Assembly: GCF_000312665.1 (NCBI RefSeq)
Contig: NZ_HF536772.1
Span: forward strand, 2,106,647-2,170,646
DNA length: 64,000 bases
Direction of reading: 5' to 3'
From: Rhizobium mesoamericanum STM3625
GTDB lineage: Bacteria > Pseudomonadota > Alphaproteobacteria > Rhizobiales > Rhizobiaceae
In this document: positions 27,234 through 36,062 of the stretch, in pieces
How positions within the stretch are numbered: the first letter of the stretch is position 1
Layout: every line of letters begins with the position of its first letter
Program-made: the position numbers and the translations under genes
The notes under the pieces: model-generated
Told to the model about the DNA's origin: nothing
The model's input: only the letters and a program-made list of their open reading frames with translations
The model's database searches: none

Positions 27234-27701
27234 CTATTTCCACTTGTCACGGGCGGCGTCATCCGCGTCCTTTGCCCTGACCCATTCGCCCGTGCAACCA
27301 TTCTTGGCGTGCTCCTTCTTCCAGAAAGGAGCGGCCGTCTTCAGAAAGTCCATCACGAAGTTCGCGCCGTCGAATGCGGCCTGCCGATGCGGTGCCGCAG
27401 CGATAACGAGCACGATATGCTCACGCGCCGCGATCTTGCCGTAGCGGTGAATGGCGGTCAGGCCGAGAAGCCCGAAGCGTTCGATCGCGAGGCGGGCGAT
27501 CCGGTTCATCTCTGCTTCGGCCATTCCTGGATAATGTTCCAGTTCGAGCGCTGCGAGCCTGCCGCCTTCGTCGCGGCACAAACCCGAGAATGTCACGATC
27601 GCGCCAATCCCGCTCGTGCCATTGGCGAGCCGGTCGACTTCCGTTTGAAGATCGAAATCCTCGCGTTGGACGCGGATGTCGGGCTCGACCCTGCTGCTCA
27701 C
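27234..27701 (-). CDS. moaE: Molybdopterin synthase catalytic subunit
   Basis: A 155-residue MoaE protein that, with MoaD, adds two sulfurs to precursor Z to form molybdopterin. Typical segments are GAIVTFSGLCRD, LELEHYPGMAE, HRYGKIA and FMDFLKTAAPFWKKE, the last with the active-site lysines. The GTG start at 27701 lies two bases after the moaD stop. It ends the minus-strand unit SDR-uvrC-pgsA-moaD-moaE and stops exactly where the convergent permease stops. Confidence 0.95.
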   Translation of the reverse strand: MSSRVEPDIRVQREDFDLQTEVDRLANGTSGIGAIVTFSGLCRDEGGRLAALELEHYPGMAEAEMNRIARLAIERFGLLGLTAIHRYGKIAAREHIVLVIAAAPHRQAAFDGANFVMDFLKTAAPFWKKEHAKNGCTGEWVRAKDADDAARDKWK

Positions 27702-27702
27702 G

Positions 27703-27957
27703 TCAGCCTCCGGTCATCGGCGGGAAAATGCCGATCTCCTTGGGGTTGCCGATTGGCTCGTCATGCTCGACATGCTCCTGGTCGACTGCAACGCGAATGA
27801 CATCGGGAAACTGAAGCGCGGTCTCATATTCCTCGCCCATCGTCTTCAAATGATTCAGAAGATCGGCAACTGTGACAACGGACGCGGGCAGGGCCATCTC
27901 TTCTTCGGACTTGCCGATCCGTTCGCGTACCCAAGCGAAATAGACGAGCTTTGTCAT
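27703..27957 (-). CDS. moaD: Molybdopterin synthase sulfur-carrier subunit
   Basis: An 84-residue ubiquitin-like protein ending in Gly-Gly (PPMTGG), where the thiocarboxylate forms. The start MTKLVYFAWVRERIG and IRVAVDQEHV are MoaD features. It overlaps the pgsA stop by four bases and precedes moaE by two bases, so the two subunits should be made together. Confidence 0.94.
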   Translation of the reverse strand: MTKLVYFAWVRERIGKSEEEMALPASVVTVADLLNHLKTMGEEYETALQFPDVIRVAVDQEHVEHDEPIGNPKEIGIFPPMTGG

Positions 27958-28544
27958 TCTTCATCATCCACAATGTGCTTCAGGCCAGCCCGGAAATAGT
28001 CGTAACCCGTGTAGATCGTCAGGATAGCAGCAATCCAGAGAAGGCCGATGCCAGCCTTCGTCGTATACGGGAAAATTTCGTCGCCAGCAGGGCCGGCAAG
28101 CAAAAACGCGATCGCGACGAGTTGCACCGTCGTCTTCCACTTGGCGATCCGCGTCACGGGGACGCTGACCTTCAGAGCAGCCAGATATTCGCGCAGACCC
28201 GATACCAGGATCTCGCGGCAGAGAATGGTGATTGCCGCCCAGATCGACCAGCCGGCAATCGTCTGATCGGCGGCGACCAGCAGAAGAATGGAGGCGACCA
28301 GCAGCTTGTCGGCGATTGGATCGAGCATTCTCCCGATGTTCGACGTCTGGTTCCAGATCCGGGCGAGGTACCCGTCGAGAAAGTCGGTGATCGACGCGAT
28401 GATGAAGATCCACAGCGCCACCCATCGTGCCGTATTGCTGATCGCCAGCTTTCCTTCGAGAAAGAAGCACAGCACGATCAGCGGCACCGCCAGAATGCGG
28501 CCGTAGGTCAGCAGGTTCGGGATATTATAAGCGCGCGATGCCAT
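27954..28544 (-). CDS. pgsA: CDP-diacylglycerol-glycerol-3-phosphate phosphatidyltransferase
   Basis: A 196-residue membrane enzyme making phosphatidylglycerol phosphate. The CDP-alcohol phosphatidyltransferase signature DG-x2-AR-x8-G-x3-D-x3-D reads DGYLAR...GRMLDPIAD, with all catalytic Asp residues, near residues 58-80. It opens with IPNLLTYGRILAVP, typical for PgsA, and has about four to six membrane helices. It lies 110 bases past uvrC, a pairing also found in E. coli, and overlaps moaD. Confidence 0.95.
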   Translation of the reverse strand: MASRAYNIPNLLTYGRILAVPLIVLCFFLEGKLAISNTARWVALWIFIIASITDFLDGYLARIWNQTSNIGRMLDPIADKLLVASILLLVAADQTIAGWSIWAAITILCREILVSGLREYLAALKVSVPVTRIAKWKTTVQLVAIAFLLAGPAGDEIFPYTTKAGIGLLWIAAILTIYTGYDYFRAGLKHIVDDEE

Positions 28545-28654
28545 GAAACTTGTCTCTGAAGTGATGAGCCCGTAGATGACGGCTTTGACCTTAAAGCGTC
28601 AACATTCTTTCTATTTTTTCGCTGCCTTTGCGTGGAATTTGCGACTGACGCCAC

Positions 28655-30694
28655 CTATTTCGCGGCGTCGTCGTGAAAATGATTGTAAACCTGCTTGGCG
28701 ACTGTCTCCGAAATGCCTTCGACCGCCATCAGGTCGGACAAGGCGGCGCGGGAAACCGCCTTCGCTGTTCCGAAATGCTGCAGCAGGGCGCGCTTTCGCG
28801 ACGGCCCGATCCCGCCGATCTCATCGAGCGGATTCTTAACCATCTCCTTCTTGCGCCGGGCGCGATGCGAGCCGATTGCGAAGCGGTGCGCCTCGTCGCG
28901 CATGCGCTGGACGAAATAGAGGACCGGATCGCGTGGGGGCAGGGTGAAGCTCTCGCGTCCCGGCGGGAAGAAGCGCTCGCGCCCGGCGTCGCGGTCGACA
29001 CCCTTGGCCACGCCGATTGCGGTAACGCTGTCGGTGATTCCCAGATCCTCGAGGATCGCGCGCACGGCCGTCATCTGTCCCTGTCCGCCGTCGATCAGGA
29101 TGACGTCGGGCCAAGCGGGGAAGGGCATGTCCGCGGCATCCGCCGGCGATATCGGCTGGCTGCGGTCGGGCAGACCTTCTTCCTTGAGCAACCTCGAGAA
29201 GCGCCGCGTCATCACTTCGCGCATCATCCCGAAGTCGTCTCCCGGCGTGATGTCGGTCGATTTGATATTGAACTTTCGGTACTGGTTCTTGACGAAACCG
29301 TCCGGCCCCGCCACGACCATGCCGCCGACCGCGTTGGTGCCCATGATGTGCGAGTTGTCGTAGATCTCGACGCGCTGCGGCACATAGGGAAGCTTGAAGG
29401 TTTCCTTGAAACCCTCGAGCAACCTGGATTGTGACGCCGTTTCCGCGAGCTTGCGGCCATGTGCCTCGCGCGCATTGGCGATCACGTGCTCGACCAGGTC
29501 GCGTTTCTCTCCGCGCTGCGGCACGAGTATGGACACCTTATGTCCGGCCTTTTCACCAAGTGCAGCGGCAAGGAGTTCGAGTTCTTCGACAGTCTCCGAC
29601 AAAAGGATCTGCTTCGGCACTGGCTTGTCGTCGTAGAACTGAGCGAGGAAGGCATTCAGCACCTCGGCGGCCGACAGCTGAGGGTCGGCCTTCGGGAAAT
29701 AGGCGCGGTTACCCCAGTTCTGCCCCGTGCGGAAGAAGAACACCTGAATGCAGGAGATCCCACCCTCATGGTGGATCGCGAAGACATCCGCCTCTTCCAC
29801 GCCGGCCGGGTTTATGCCCTGATGGCTGGACACGTGCGAGAGCGACGCGAGACGGTCGCGATAGACGGCTGCGCGCTCGAAATCGAGGTCCTCGGCCGCA
29901 AGGTTCATCGCCTTGGCCATATGCTCCTTGACCTTCTGGCTTTTGCCGGAAAGGAAATCCTTGGCCTCTTGCACGAGCTCGGCATAGCCTTCGTCGCTGA
30001 TCTCATGTGTACACGGCCCGGAACAGCGCTTGATCTGGTAGAGAAGGCAGGGGCGGGTACGCGTCTCAAATACGCTGTCGGTACAAGTCCGGATGAGAAA
30101 GGCGCGTTGCAGCGAGTTGATCGTGCGACCGACGGCGCCAGCTGACGCAAAAGGACCGAAATAGTCGCCTTTGCGGGCGCGAGCACCGCGATGCTTGAAG
30201 ATTGCCGGAGCGCGATGGTCGCCCGTTATCAGAATGTAGGGGAACGACTTGTCGTCGCGCAGCAGCACATTAAAGCGTGGCCGCAAACGCTTGATCAGAT
30301 TCGCTTCGAGGAGCAGCGCTTCGGTTTCGGTGCGCGTCGTCACGAACTCCATGTTCGCGGTCAGGCGTACCATTTGTGCGATTCGGTTGGAGTGGACGCG
30401 CCCGAGCGCGTAGTTGCTGACGCGCTTCTTCAGGCTGCGGGCCTTGCCGACATAGAGGACGTCCCCGGCCTCGTTGAACATACGATAGACACCCGGGCTG
30501 TTCGGTAGGCGCTTAACGAATTCGGCGATGAGATCCGCGCCGACAAGGCCAGTCTCGTTGACCCCGCCTTCGTTCCAATCGATCGCAGTCGAAATCTGCG
30601 CCGGAGAAGTGTCGCTCTCCACGTCGATATCGTCGTCTGCATCGTCCGTTTCGTCGTAGAGAATGCCACCGTCCGGCAGCTTTCTTGAATTCAT
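28655..30694 (-). CDS. uvrC: UvrABC excinuclease subunit C
   Basis: A 679-residue nuclease that makes both cuts around DNA lesions. After an acidic N-terminal extension of about 65 residues come the GIY-YIG domain ([16 protein letters not shown]), the UVR helix ([15 protein letters not shown]), the RNase H-like domain ([23 protein letters not shown]) and tandem helix-hairpin-helix motifs at the end ([15 protein letters not shown]). The E. coli protein is about 610 residues; the surplus is mainly the extension, which is usual in rhizobia. It overlaps the SDR gene upstream by four bases. Confidence 0.96.
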   Translation of the reverse strand: MNSRKLPDGGILYDETDDADDDIDVESDTSPAQISTAIDWNEGGVNETGLVGADLIAEFVKRLPNSPGVYRMFNEAGDVLYVGKARSLKKRVSNYALGRVHSNRIAQMVRLTANMEFVTTRTETEALLLEANLIKRLRPRFNVLLRDDKSFPYILITGDHRAPAIFKHRGARARKGDYFGPFASAGAVGRTINSLQRAFLIRTCTDSVFETRTRPCLLYQIKRCSGPCTHEISDEGYAELVQEAKDFLSGKSQKVKEHMAKAMNLAAEDLDFERAAVYRDRLASLSHVSSHQGINPAGVEEADVFAIHHEGGISCIQVFFFRTGQNWGNRAYFPKADPQLSAAEVLNAFLAQFYDDKPVPKQILLSETVEELELLAAALGEKAGHKVSILVPQRGEKRDLVEHVIANAREAHGRKLAETASQSRLLEGFKETFKLPYVPQRVEIYDNSHIMGTNAVGGMVVAGPDGFVKNQYRKFNIKSTDITPGDDFGMMREVMTRRFSRLLKEEGLPDRSQPISPADAADMPFPAWPDVILIDGGQGQMTAVRAILEDLGITDSVTAIGVAKGVDRDAGRERFFPPGRESFTLPPRDPVLYFVQRMRDEAHRFAIGSHRARRKKEMVKNPLDEIGGIGPSRKRALLQHFGTAKAVSRAALSDLMAVEGISETVAKQVYNHFHDDAAK

Positions 30695-31464
30695 TCCGTA
30701 ATCTCCGCCACATCGGGCGTCTGCCAGGCAAGGTGCTGGCCGCCGTCGAGGGCAATCATTTGACCGGTGATCGAGGGCGTTTCGTAGAGGAAGCGAATCG
30801 TTTTGCCGAACTCCTCAAGCTGCGGCCCCCGCTTGAGGATAAGCGCTGAGACCTGCGCTTGGAAGTCTTGTTGCGATTGCCGTTCACTCGGCATCGAGGG
30901 GCCAGGTCCGATCGCATTGACGCGGATGCGCGGCGCGAGCGCCTGCGCCATGGTCTGTGTTGCGGTCCATAAGGCCGACTTCGACAGCGTATAGGAATAG
31001 AAGCTCGGCCGCAGTGCCCAGACCCGCTGGTCGATGATGTTGACCACCAGACCATCCGCCTTCTCAGGCAGTTGCGCCGCGAAGTTCGCCGCGAGAATGG
31101 ACGGGGCGCGGACATGGACGGCGAAATGCTCGTCCCATGCCTCGGCATCGATTTGGCGAACCGAATCTTCGTGGAAAACGGAAGCGTTGTTGACGAGCAG
31201 ATCGATCGGCCCGATGGCCTCCGATGCTCTTCTTATGAGATCGTGGGTCTCGTCAATGTTCCGGAGATCAGCTTGCGTGGCAACCGCCCGGGAACCGCTT
31301 TGCCGCAATTTCGCCGCGAGGTTCTCGGCCGCTTCAATCGAACGGCTGGCATGAATCGCAACCGCAAAGCCATTCGCAGCCAGATCCTCAGCTATCGCCC
31401 TGCCTATTCTTTTGGCCGCCCCGGTCACGAGCGCCGTCCGAAGTCTTTTCCCGTTCAAAATCAT
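30691..31464 (-). CDS. Short-chain dehydrogenase/reductase, pteridine reductase-like
   Basis: A 257-residue SDR enzyme. The cofactor motif is [12 protein letters not shown] near residue 15, an Arg suggesting NADPH; NNAS replaces NNAG and the catalytic pair reads SYTLSKSAL (Tyr and Lys). The sequence is of the pteridine reductase/FolM-like group, so a dihydropterin substrate is possible but unproven. It is the first gene of the unit ending in moaE, and its stop overlaps the uvrC start. Confidence 0.87.
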   Translation of the reverse strand: MILNGKRLRTALVTGAAKRIGRAIAEDLAANGFAVAIHASRSIEAAENLAAKLRQSGSRAVATQADLRNIDETHDLIRRASEAIGPIDLLVNNASVFHEDSVRQIDAEAWDEHFAVHVRAPSILAANFAAQLPEKADGLVVNIIDQRVWALRPSFYSYTLSKSALWTATQTMAQALAPRIRVNAIGPGPSMPSERQSQQDFQAQVSALILKRGPQLEEFGKTIRFLYETPSITGQMIALDGGQHLAWQTPDVAEITE

Positions 31465-31820
31465 GCCTTTTCGCCGCAGAATTCTGTTTGCTGCTTATAT
31501 AGGCGCGAGAGAAGGTGAGATAAATAGCCGTTTTGATTGCGGCGATTTCGGAATTACTGTATGTATTAGTTAAGAATATAATTCAGTAAAATAAGTATTC
31601 ATAATTTAACCATTCATTATGGTTAACAAGTATTCTGTTGCGGCAAAGCAACATCGAATTTCAGCCATCCAGGCGCCACAATCAAATCACAATTTGGCTC
31701 TTTCAAATCCTCAATTGCGCATCAATTTCCCTTCCGAACCGCAAGGGACATTTGTAATAGCCCGCGAATGCTTCGCTGTAGGACAGTTGACGAAGGGCGC
31801 GGGTCTGAAAGGAGACGAGT
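31465..31820 (+). promoter_or_regulatory. AT-rich upstream region of the RopB-like gene
   Basis: This 356-base gap has no convincing gene. It is much richer in A/T than its surroundings between 31550 and 31640. A TATAAT at 31577-31582 with TTACTG 17 bases before it could be a promoter, implying a leader of about 230 bases. TTAACCA-7 bases-TGGTTAA at 31606-31626 is a candidate operator. The 73-codon frame from 31619 lacks a ribosome site and similarity. Tight control of a major outer-membrane protein would fit. Confidence 0.45.
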
Positions 31821-32453
31821 ATGCGTACGTTTATTGCTAGCCTGTTGGTTTCGACCGTTGCCCTTGGCGGGTTTTCCGCCGCTTATGCAGCCGATGCCGT
31901 GGATCAGATCCCGGAAGCTCCGGTTGCACAGAATGAGCCGGCTCCCGCTGCCAACTGGCAGGGCTTCTACCTCGGCGGCGCCGGCACCTACAACATGGGC
32001 GGCTTTGGCAACAAGTACAACGCGCGCGCGCTCGGTGGCCAGATCTACACCGGCTACAACTGGCAGGCTGGACAGATCGTTTACGGTGCGGAAGCCGACA
32101 TCGGCTATTCCGGCGCGGATGGGGCTGCTGGCGGTGGCAAAGGCACGAACGAGCTCAACGGCTCTATTCGCGGCCGTATCGGCTACGACCTGAACCCGTT
32201 CCTGCTGTACGGCACGGCCGGTCTCGCTGCTACAAAGAACAAGTTCAGCAACGCCGCCGGCTCTGACACCGATACGTCGCTCGGCTACACGGTTGGCGCG
32301 GGTGCAGAAACGTTCGTCACCAACAACATCACGGCCCGTGTTGAGTATCGCTACACGAATTACGCTGACAGCGACTTCCACGTCGGCGGCGCGAACATCT
32401 CTCGTGGTTACGACGAGCACAGCGTCAAGGTCGGTATCGGCGTCAAGTTCTAA
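31821..32453 (+). CDS. ropB: Outer-membrane protein of the RopB/Omp25 family
   Basis: A 210-residue outer-membrane beta-barrel. The signal peptide ends at about residue 24 (AAYAAD); a short Pro/Ala spacer follows, then an eight-strand barrel starting NWQGFYLGGAG and ending in the export signal VKVGIGVKF with terminal Phe. The family (Omp25/Omp31 of Brucella, RopB of Rhizobium) covers the cell surface and affects membrane stability. GAAAGGAGACGAGT gives a good ribosome site. The gene symbol reflects family membership; rhizobia have paralogues. Confidence 0.85.
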   Translation: MRTFIASLLVSTVALGGFSAAYAADAVDQIPEAPVAQNEPAPAANWQGFYLGGAGTYNMGGFGNKYNARALGGQIYTGYNWQAGQIVYGAEADIGYSGADGAAGGGKGTNELNGSIRGRIGYDLNPFLLYGTAGLAATKNKFSNAAGSDTDTSLGYTVGAGAETFVTNNITARVEYRYTNYADSDFHVGGANISRGYDEHSVKVGIGVKF

Positions 32454-32478
32454 GCCGAACATCGAATAAGGAAAAGGT

Positions 32479-32541
32479 CGGGCCTCAGCCCGGCTTGTAT
32501 ATCAGGGGCCGGAACATCGGATATGATGTTCCGGCCTCTTT
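32479..32541 (+). terminator. Tandem terminators after the RopB-like gene
   Basis: A first stem CGGGC-CTCA-GCCCG at 32479-32492 followed by TTGTAT, then a long stem at 32504-32518 and 32525-32539 (GGCCGGAACATC pairing with GATGTTCCGGCC, plus flanking pairs) followed by TTTG. Two in a row fits a highly transcribed gene. Confidence 0.85.
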
Positions 32542-32613
32542 GCATCGCTCGCGGCTGCGTCGAACTGTTGAGAGCGCTTCGCGCTCGCGTTTTTGCATTG
32601 AGCAGTTTAGCGC

Positions 32614-33447
32614 CTATTTGGGGAAGTCGGTCGAAACGGCAAGCTCCCGCCATGCAGCCAGTTCCTGCGCGACATGCGCATTCTTCGCCTCGATGACCGC
32701 CACGGTGTCGCTCCCGAACGGCATGCGTAACGGCGGATTTTCCGCATGCGCCAGAGTGACCATCGCCTTCGCAAGGCGGGCAGGGTCGCCAGGCTGCTGG
32801 TGGTTATGGCCTGCAGCAAACTCGCGCATCGCGCCCACAGGCGTTTCCTTGTAGTCGGCAATCGAACTCGGGCTGACGGCGAGCGAGCTCTCGTCCAGAA
32901 AGTCGGTGCGGAAGAAGCCGGGCTCGACGACTGTCACCTTGATACCGAGCGGAGCCAGTTCGGCGGCGAGAGCTTCGGAGATGCCCTCGACCGCGAATTT
33001 CGTCGAGCAATAGATGCCCCATCCGGCGTGCGACTTGTAGCCACCGATGGACGAGATGTTGAGAACGTGCCCCGAGCGCTGGTGGCGCATATGCGGCAGC
33101 ACGGCACGGGTGACCTTCAGCAGGCCGAAGACGTTTGTCGCATAGAGCTTCTCGATTTCCTCGGTGGTCGCTTCCTCAACGGCACCGAGCAAGCCGAAAC
33201 CGGCATTGTTCAGTAGCACGTCGATCCTGCCGAAGCGCTTGACGGCTAACTCCGCCGCCTTGTGTGCAGAGGCTTCGTCGGTTACGTCGAGCGACACTGC
33301 GAGCAGGTTCGGGTGATTGCCGAACTTGTCGTTGAGACCCGTCGGGTTACGCGCCGTCGCGACGACGGCGTCGCCGGCATTGAGGGCTTCCTGAGCAATG
33401 AGGGCGCCGAAACCACGCGAAGCCCCTGTGATGAACCAAACACGCAT
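32614..33447 (-). CDS. Short-chain dehydrogenase/reductase
   Basis: A 277-residue classical SDR with TGASRGFGALIA near residue 7, NNAG at about 80, NISSIGG and the catalytic Tyr-Lys in YCSTKFA. It resembles the broad group annotated as oxidoreductases acting on ketones or retinol-like substrates; the substrate is unknown. It is divergent from a LysR regulator across 112 bases, the usual layout for a regulator and its target. Confidence 0.87.
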   Translation of the reverse strand: MRVWFITGASRGFGALIAQEALNAGDAVVATARNPTGLNDKFGNHPNLLAVSLDVTDEASAHKAAELAVKRFGRIDVLLNNAGFGLLGAVEEATTEEIEKLYATNVFGLLKVTRAVLPHMRHQRSGHVLNISSIGGYKSHAGWGIYCSTKFAVEGISEALAAELAPLGIKVTVVEPGFFRTDFLDESSLAVSPSSIADYKETPVGAMREFAAGHNHQQPGDPARLAKAMVTLAHAENPPLRMPFGSDTVAVIEAKNAHVAQELAAWRELAVSTDFPK

Positions 33448-33559
33448 GACGATCTCCTTGTCCGTTGCGGTGCGATTTGCTTACGGAGTGAAGGTAGCGT
33501 ATTGGGATAGCTGAGAGAATTTACCTTGTGTTTCACAGGTTCTTGAGAAAAATTCATCA

Positions 33560-34483
33560 ATGAAACGTGTGCGCTCGACCGATCTTGCGATCTTTCTGGC
33601 GATCGCCAGCCACCGAAGCTTCCGGAAGGCGTCGGTCGAATTGGGTGTTACACCATCCGCCCTCAGCCATGCACTGCGGGCGCTTGAGGACCGGTTGGCG
33701 GTTCGCCTGGTCAATCGCACGACCCGCGGCGTGGCCTTGACCGAGGCCGGCGAGCGGCTTTTCGATCGCATCCGCCCCGCATTTTTCGATATCGATGCCG
33801 CCCTTGACGACCTCAACAGCTTCCGAGGTCAGCCACATGGCAAGCTGCGCATCAACGCGGCGCGCGCCTCCACCAGGCTGGTGTTGTTGCCGATCGTCTC
33901 TCGTTTCCTGAAAGCCTATCCCTCTGTCGAGGTCGAGATTGTCATCGATGACGCGCTGGTCGACATGGTATCATCCGGCTTCGATGCCGGCGTTCGGTTC
34001 GGGGAGAGCATCGCGGCCGACATGGTTGCGATGCCGATAGGCCCACGCCACCGTTTTGCGGTGGTTGCTGCGCCGGGCTATTTCGAGGGCAGGGGGCGGC
34101 CGCTTACCCCACATGATCTACGAGACCACCAATGCGTGCGCTACCGCTTTGCCGGCGGTTCCTTCTATCGATGGGAGTTCGAGCGCGGCGGCATAGAACT
34201 AGAGATCGACGTCAGCGGTCCGTTGACCTTGGGCGATCAGGACATCATCCTCGATGCGGTGATGCACGGCTGCGGTCTCGGGTATCTTTTCGAAGAGCAG
34301 GTGCAGATGGCGATTAAAGAGGGCACGCTGATCCGCGTGCTGGAAGACTGGTGCCCCTTCTATCCGGGCTTCTTCCTTTATTATCCAAGCCGCCGGCAAC
34401 TGCCAACTGCGCTGCGTGCCTTCATCGATTTCGTGAAGACCGACAGGGCTCAGCCGCCGACCTGGGCCTTCAGTTCGCCATAG
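33560..34483 (+). CDS. LysR-family transcription regulator
   Basis: A 307-residue LysR protein. The helix-turn-helix lies at residues 1-60 (FLAIASHRSFRKASVELGVTPSALSHALR), followed by a linker helix and a substrate-binding domain with RFLKAYPSVEVEI and VRFGESIAADM typical of the CrgA/AaeR-like subgroup. The effector is unknown. It is divergent from the SDR gene, its likely target, and its last 34 bases overlap the end of the convergent GST gene. Confidence 0.92.
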   Translation: MKRVRSTDLAIFLAIASHRSFRKASVELGVTPSALSHALRALEDRLAVRLVNRTTRGVALTEAGERLFDRIRPAFFDIDAALDDLNSFRGQPHGKLRINAARASTRLVLLPIVSRFLKAYPSVEVEIVIDDALVDMVSSGFDAGVRFGESIAADMVAMPIGPRHRFAVVAAPGYFEGRGRPLTPHDLRDHQCVRYRFAGGSFYRWEFERGGIELEIDVSGPLTLGDQDIILDAVMHGCGLGYLFEEQVQMAIKEGTLIRVLEDWCPFYPGFFLYYPSRRQLPTALRAFIDFVKTDRAQPPTWAFSSP

Positions 34484-35052
34484 GCGGCAAACTTCCTCTG
34501 GAATTCACGACCCCAGGCGATGAGTTCGGAATGATCGGCTTCCCACTGCCCCTTGAAGCGTAACTCGAGATAACCCAGCGTCGCGGCGAGGGCAAAATGA
34601 CCGCCGTGCAGCCGTTTGCCAATCTTCGGTAGATGCACGCTGAGATGATTCAAGCCGCTGACTGCTTTCTTCCACTGCCGGTCGATCCAGGGCTGGTGCA
34701 CCTTTTCTTCATCGCGGAAGCGCCGTTCGTAGACAATTGCGAGCAGGCAATCGCAAATCCCATCGCATAGCGCTTCGAGAATTTCGGCCTCCGTCCGCTT
34801 GCCATTCTTGGAGGGGTAGAGCTTCTTGCCTTTCAGCCGGTCGAAATAATGCATGATGGCGACGCTATCGAAGATCGACTGGCCGTCGTCGGTCAGCAGT
34901 GTTGGAATTTTGCCAAGTGGATTGTTGTCGACCAGGATTGCCGGACCGGTGTTGGTATCCACGCGAATTTCGATGACATCAAGTTCCAGATAGCGCGCGG
35001 CCATGCGGACCTTGCTTGAGTAGGGAGATGTCGGTGCGCAGAGGATCTTCAT
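34450..35052 (-). CDS. Glutathione S-transferase family protein
   Basis: A 200-residue protein with a thioredoxin-fold N-terminal half (ILCAPTSPYSSKVRMAARYL, with Ser as the probable catalytic residue, and the conserved cis-Pro in GKIPTLL, then DSVAIMHYFD) and an all-helical C-terminal half. It should conjugate or reduce substrates with glutathione; the substrate is unknown. It overlaps the LysR gene tail-to-tail by 34 bases and lies 57 bases after rlmJ on the same strand. Confidence 0.9.
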   Translation of the reverse strand: MKILCAPTSPYSSKVRMAARYLELDVIEIRVDTNTGPAILVDNNPLGKIPTLLTDDGQSIFDSVAIMHYFDRLKGKKLYPSKNGKRTEAEILEALCDGICDCLLAIVYERRFRDEEKVHQPWIDRQWKKAVSGLNHLSVHLPKIGKRLHGGHFALAATLGYLELRFKGQWEADHSELIAWGREFQRKFAAYGELKAQVGG

Positions 35053-35109
35053 GGCGGCTCTTCCATTGGTCGTTTTTCAGCGCGACTATTTCGCGGCGGC
35101 AAGAGTCGG

Positions 35110-35979
35110 TCAACCGTCCCTTGCCACCTTGTTTTCGCCGCGTAACCAGAACGCTCGATGCGAGGCATATCGATCCTGAGCGAGCTGATCCTTGAGCGCG
35201 GGCAGCAAGGCATGCAGCTCGTCCTTCAGCGTGAAGGGCGGATTGACGATGATCAGGCCGGAACCAGTCAGGCCGGTCATCCCCCGGTCGCTGCGCACGC
35301 TGAGTTCCGCGCAAAGCATCTTTGGAATACCAAGGGCCTGTAGTGCCTCATGGAAATCCTTGATCGGCGCTCCCTTCTTCAAAGGATACCACAAGCAATA
35401 GGTTCCGCCGGGGAAGCGGCGATAGGCTTTTGCCAAACCATCCACCAGACGCTCGTATTCGCCATCCTCTTCGAACGGCGGATCGACGAGGACGATGCCG
35501 CGTTTCTCCTTCGGCGGCAGGTGCGCGCCGAGCGAAAGCCAGCCGTTGAGTTCGGTGACCCGTACCTGGTGATCGCCCTCGAACAGCCGATGCAGCCGTG
35601 CAAAATCCTCCGGATGCAATTCCATCGCCGAAAGCCTGTCCTGCGGACGAAACAGCATACGAGAAAGCTTCGGAGAGCCTGGATAAAAACGGATGCCGCC
35701 CTCCGGGTTCAGGTCGCGGACAGCGGAAAGATACGGTTCGAGCAGTTCGGCGACCTGTGGGGCATGCTCTGTTTCAAGGAGTTTGCCAATGCCCTCGCTC
35801 CATTCCCCAGTCTTTTGCGCCTCCTCGGAGGAGAGGTCGTAAAGCCCGATGCCGGCATGTGTGTCGAGCACGCGGAAGCCAGCATCCTTCTTCTGCATGT
35901 AGCGGATCAGGCGCGCCAGAACGGTGTGCTTCAGTACATCGGCAAAATTGCCCGCGTGGTAGATGTGGCGGTAGTTCAT
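35110..35979 (-). CDS. rlmJ: 23S rRNA (adenine2030-N6)-methyltransferase
   Basis: A 289-residue RlmJ protein that methylates A2030 of 23S rRNA. The start MNYRHIYHAGNFADVLKH is highly typical, VLDTHAGIGLYDL is the SAM-binding region and VDPPFEEDGEY holds the catalytic DPPF motif. Length matches E. coli RlmJ (280). It is divergent from the molybdopterin oxidoreductase gene across 83 bases and may be co-transcribed with the GST gene. Confidence 0.94.
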   Translation of the reverse strand: MNYRHIYHAGNFADVLKHTVLARLIRYMQKKDAGFRVLDTHAGIGLYDLSSEEAQKTGEWSEGIGKLLETEHAPQVAELLEPYLSAVRDLNPEGGIRFYPGSPKLSRMLFRPQDRLSAMELHPEDFARLHRLFEGDHQVRVTELNGWLSLGAHLPPKEKRGIVLVDPPFEEDGEYERLVDGLAKAYRRFPGGTYCLWYPLKKGAPIKDFHEALQALGIPKMLCAELSVRSDRGMTGLTGSGLIIVNPPFTLKDELHALLPALKDQLAQDRYASHRAFWLRGENKVARDG

Positions 35980-36062
35980 TTTCGCTGATGCCCGTGATGA
36001 ATTCGCCTGATGGACGTCATTTGTGACTTTTGGCCGGTTTCCGGTTCGAATATAGAAAAGCC

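Noticed and set aside
31619..31840. A 73-codon frame overlapping the RopB-like start
   Set aside because: No ribosome site, no similarity, and it runs into a well-supported gene start.
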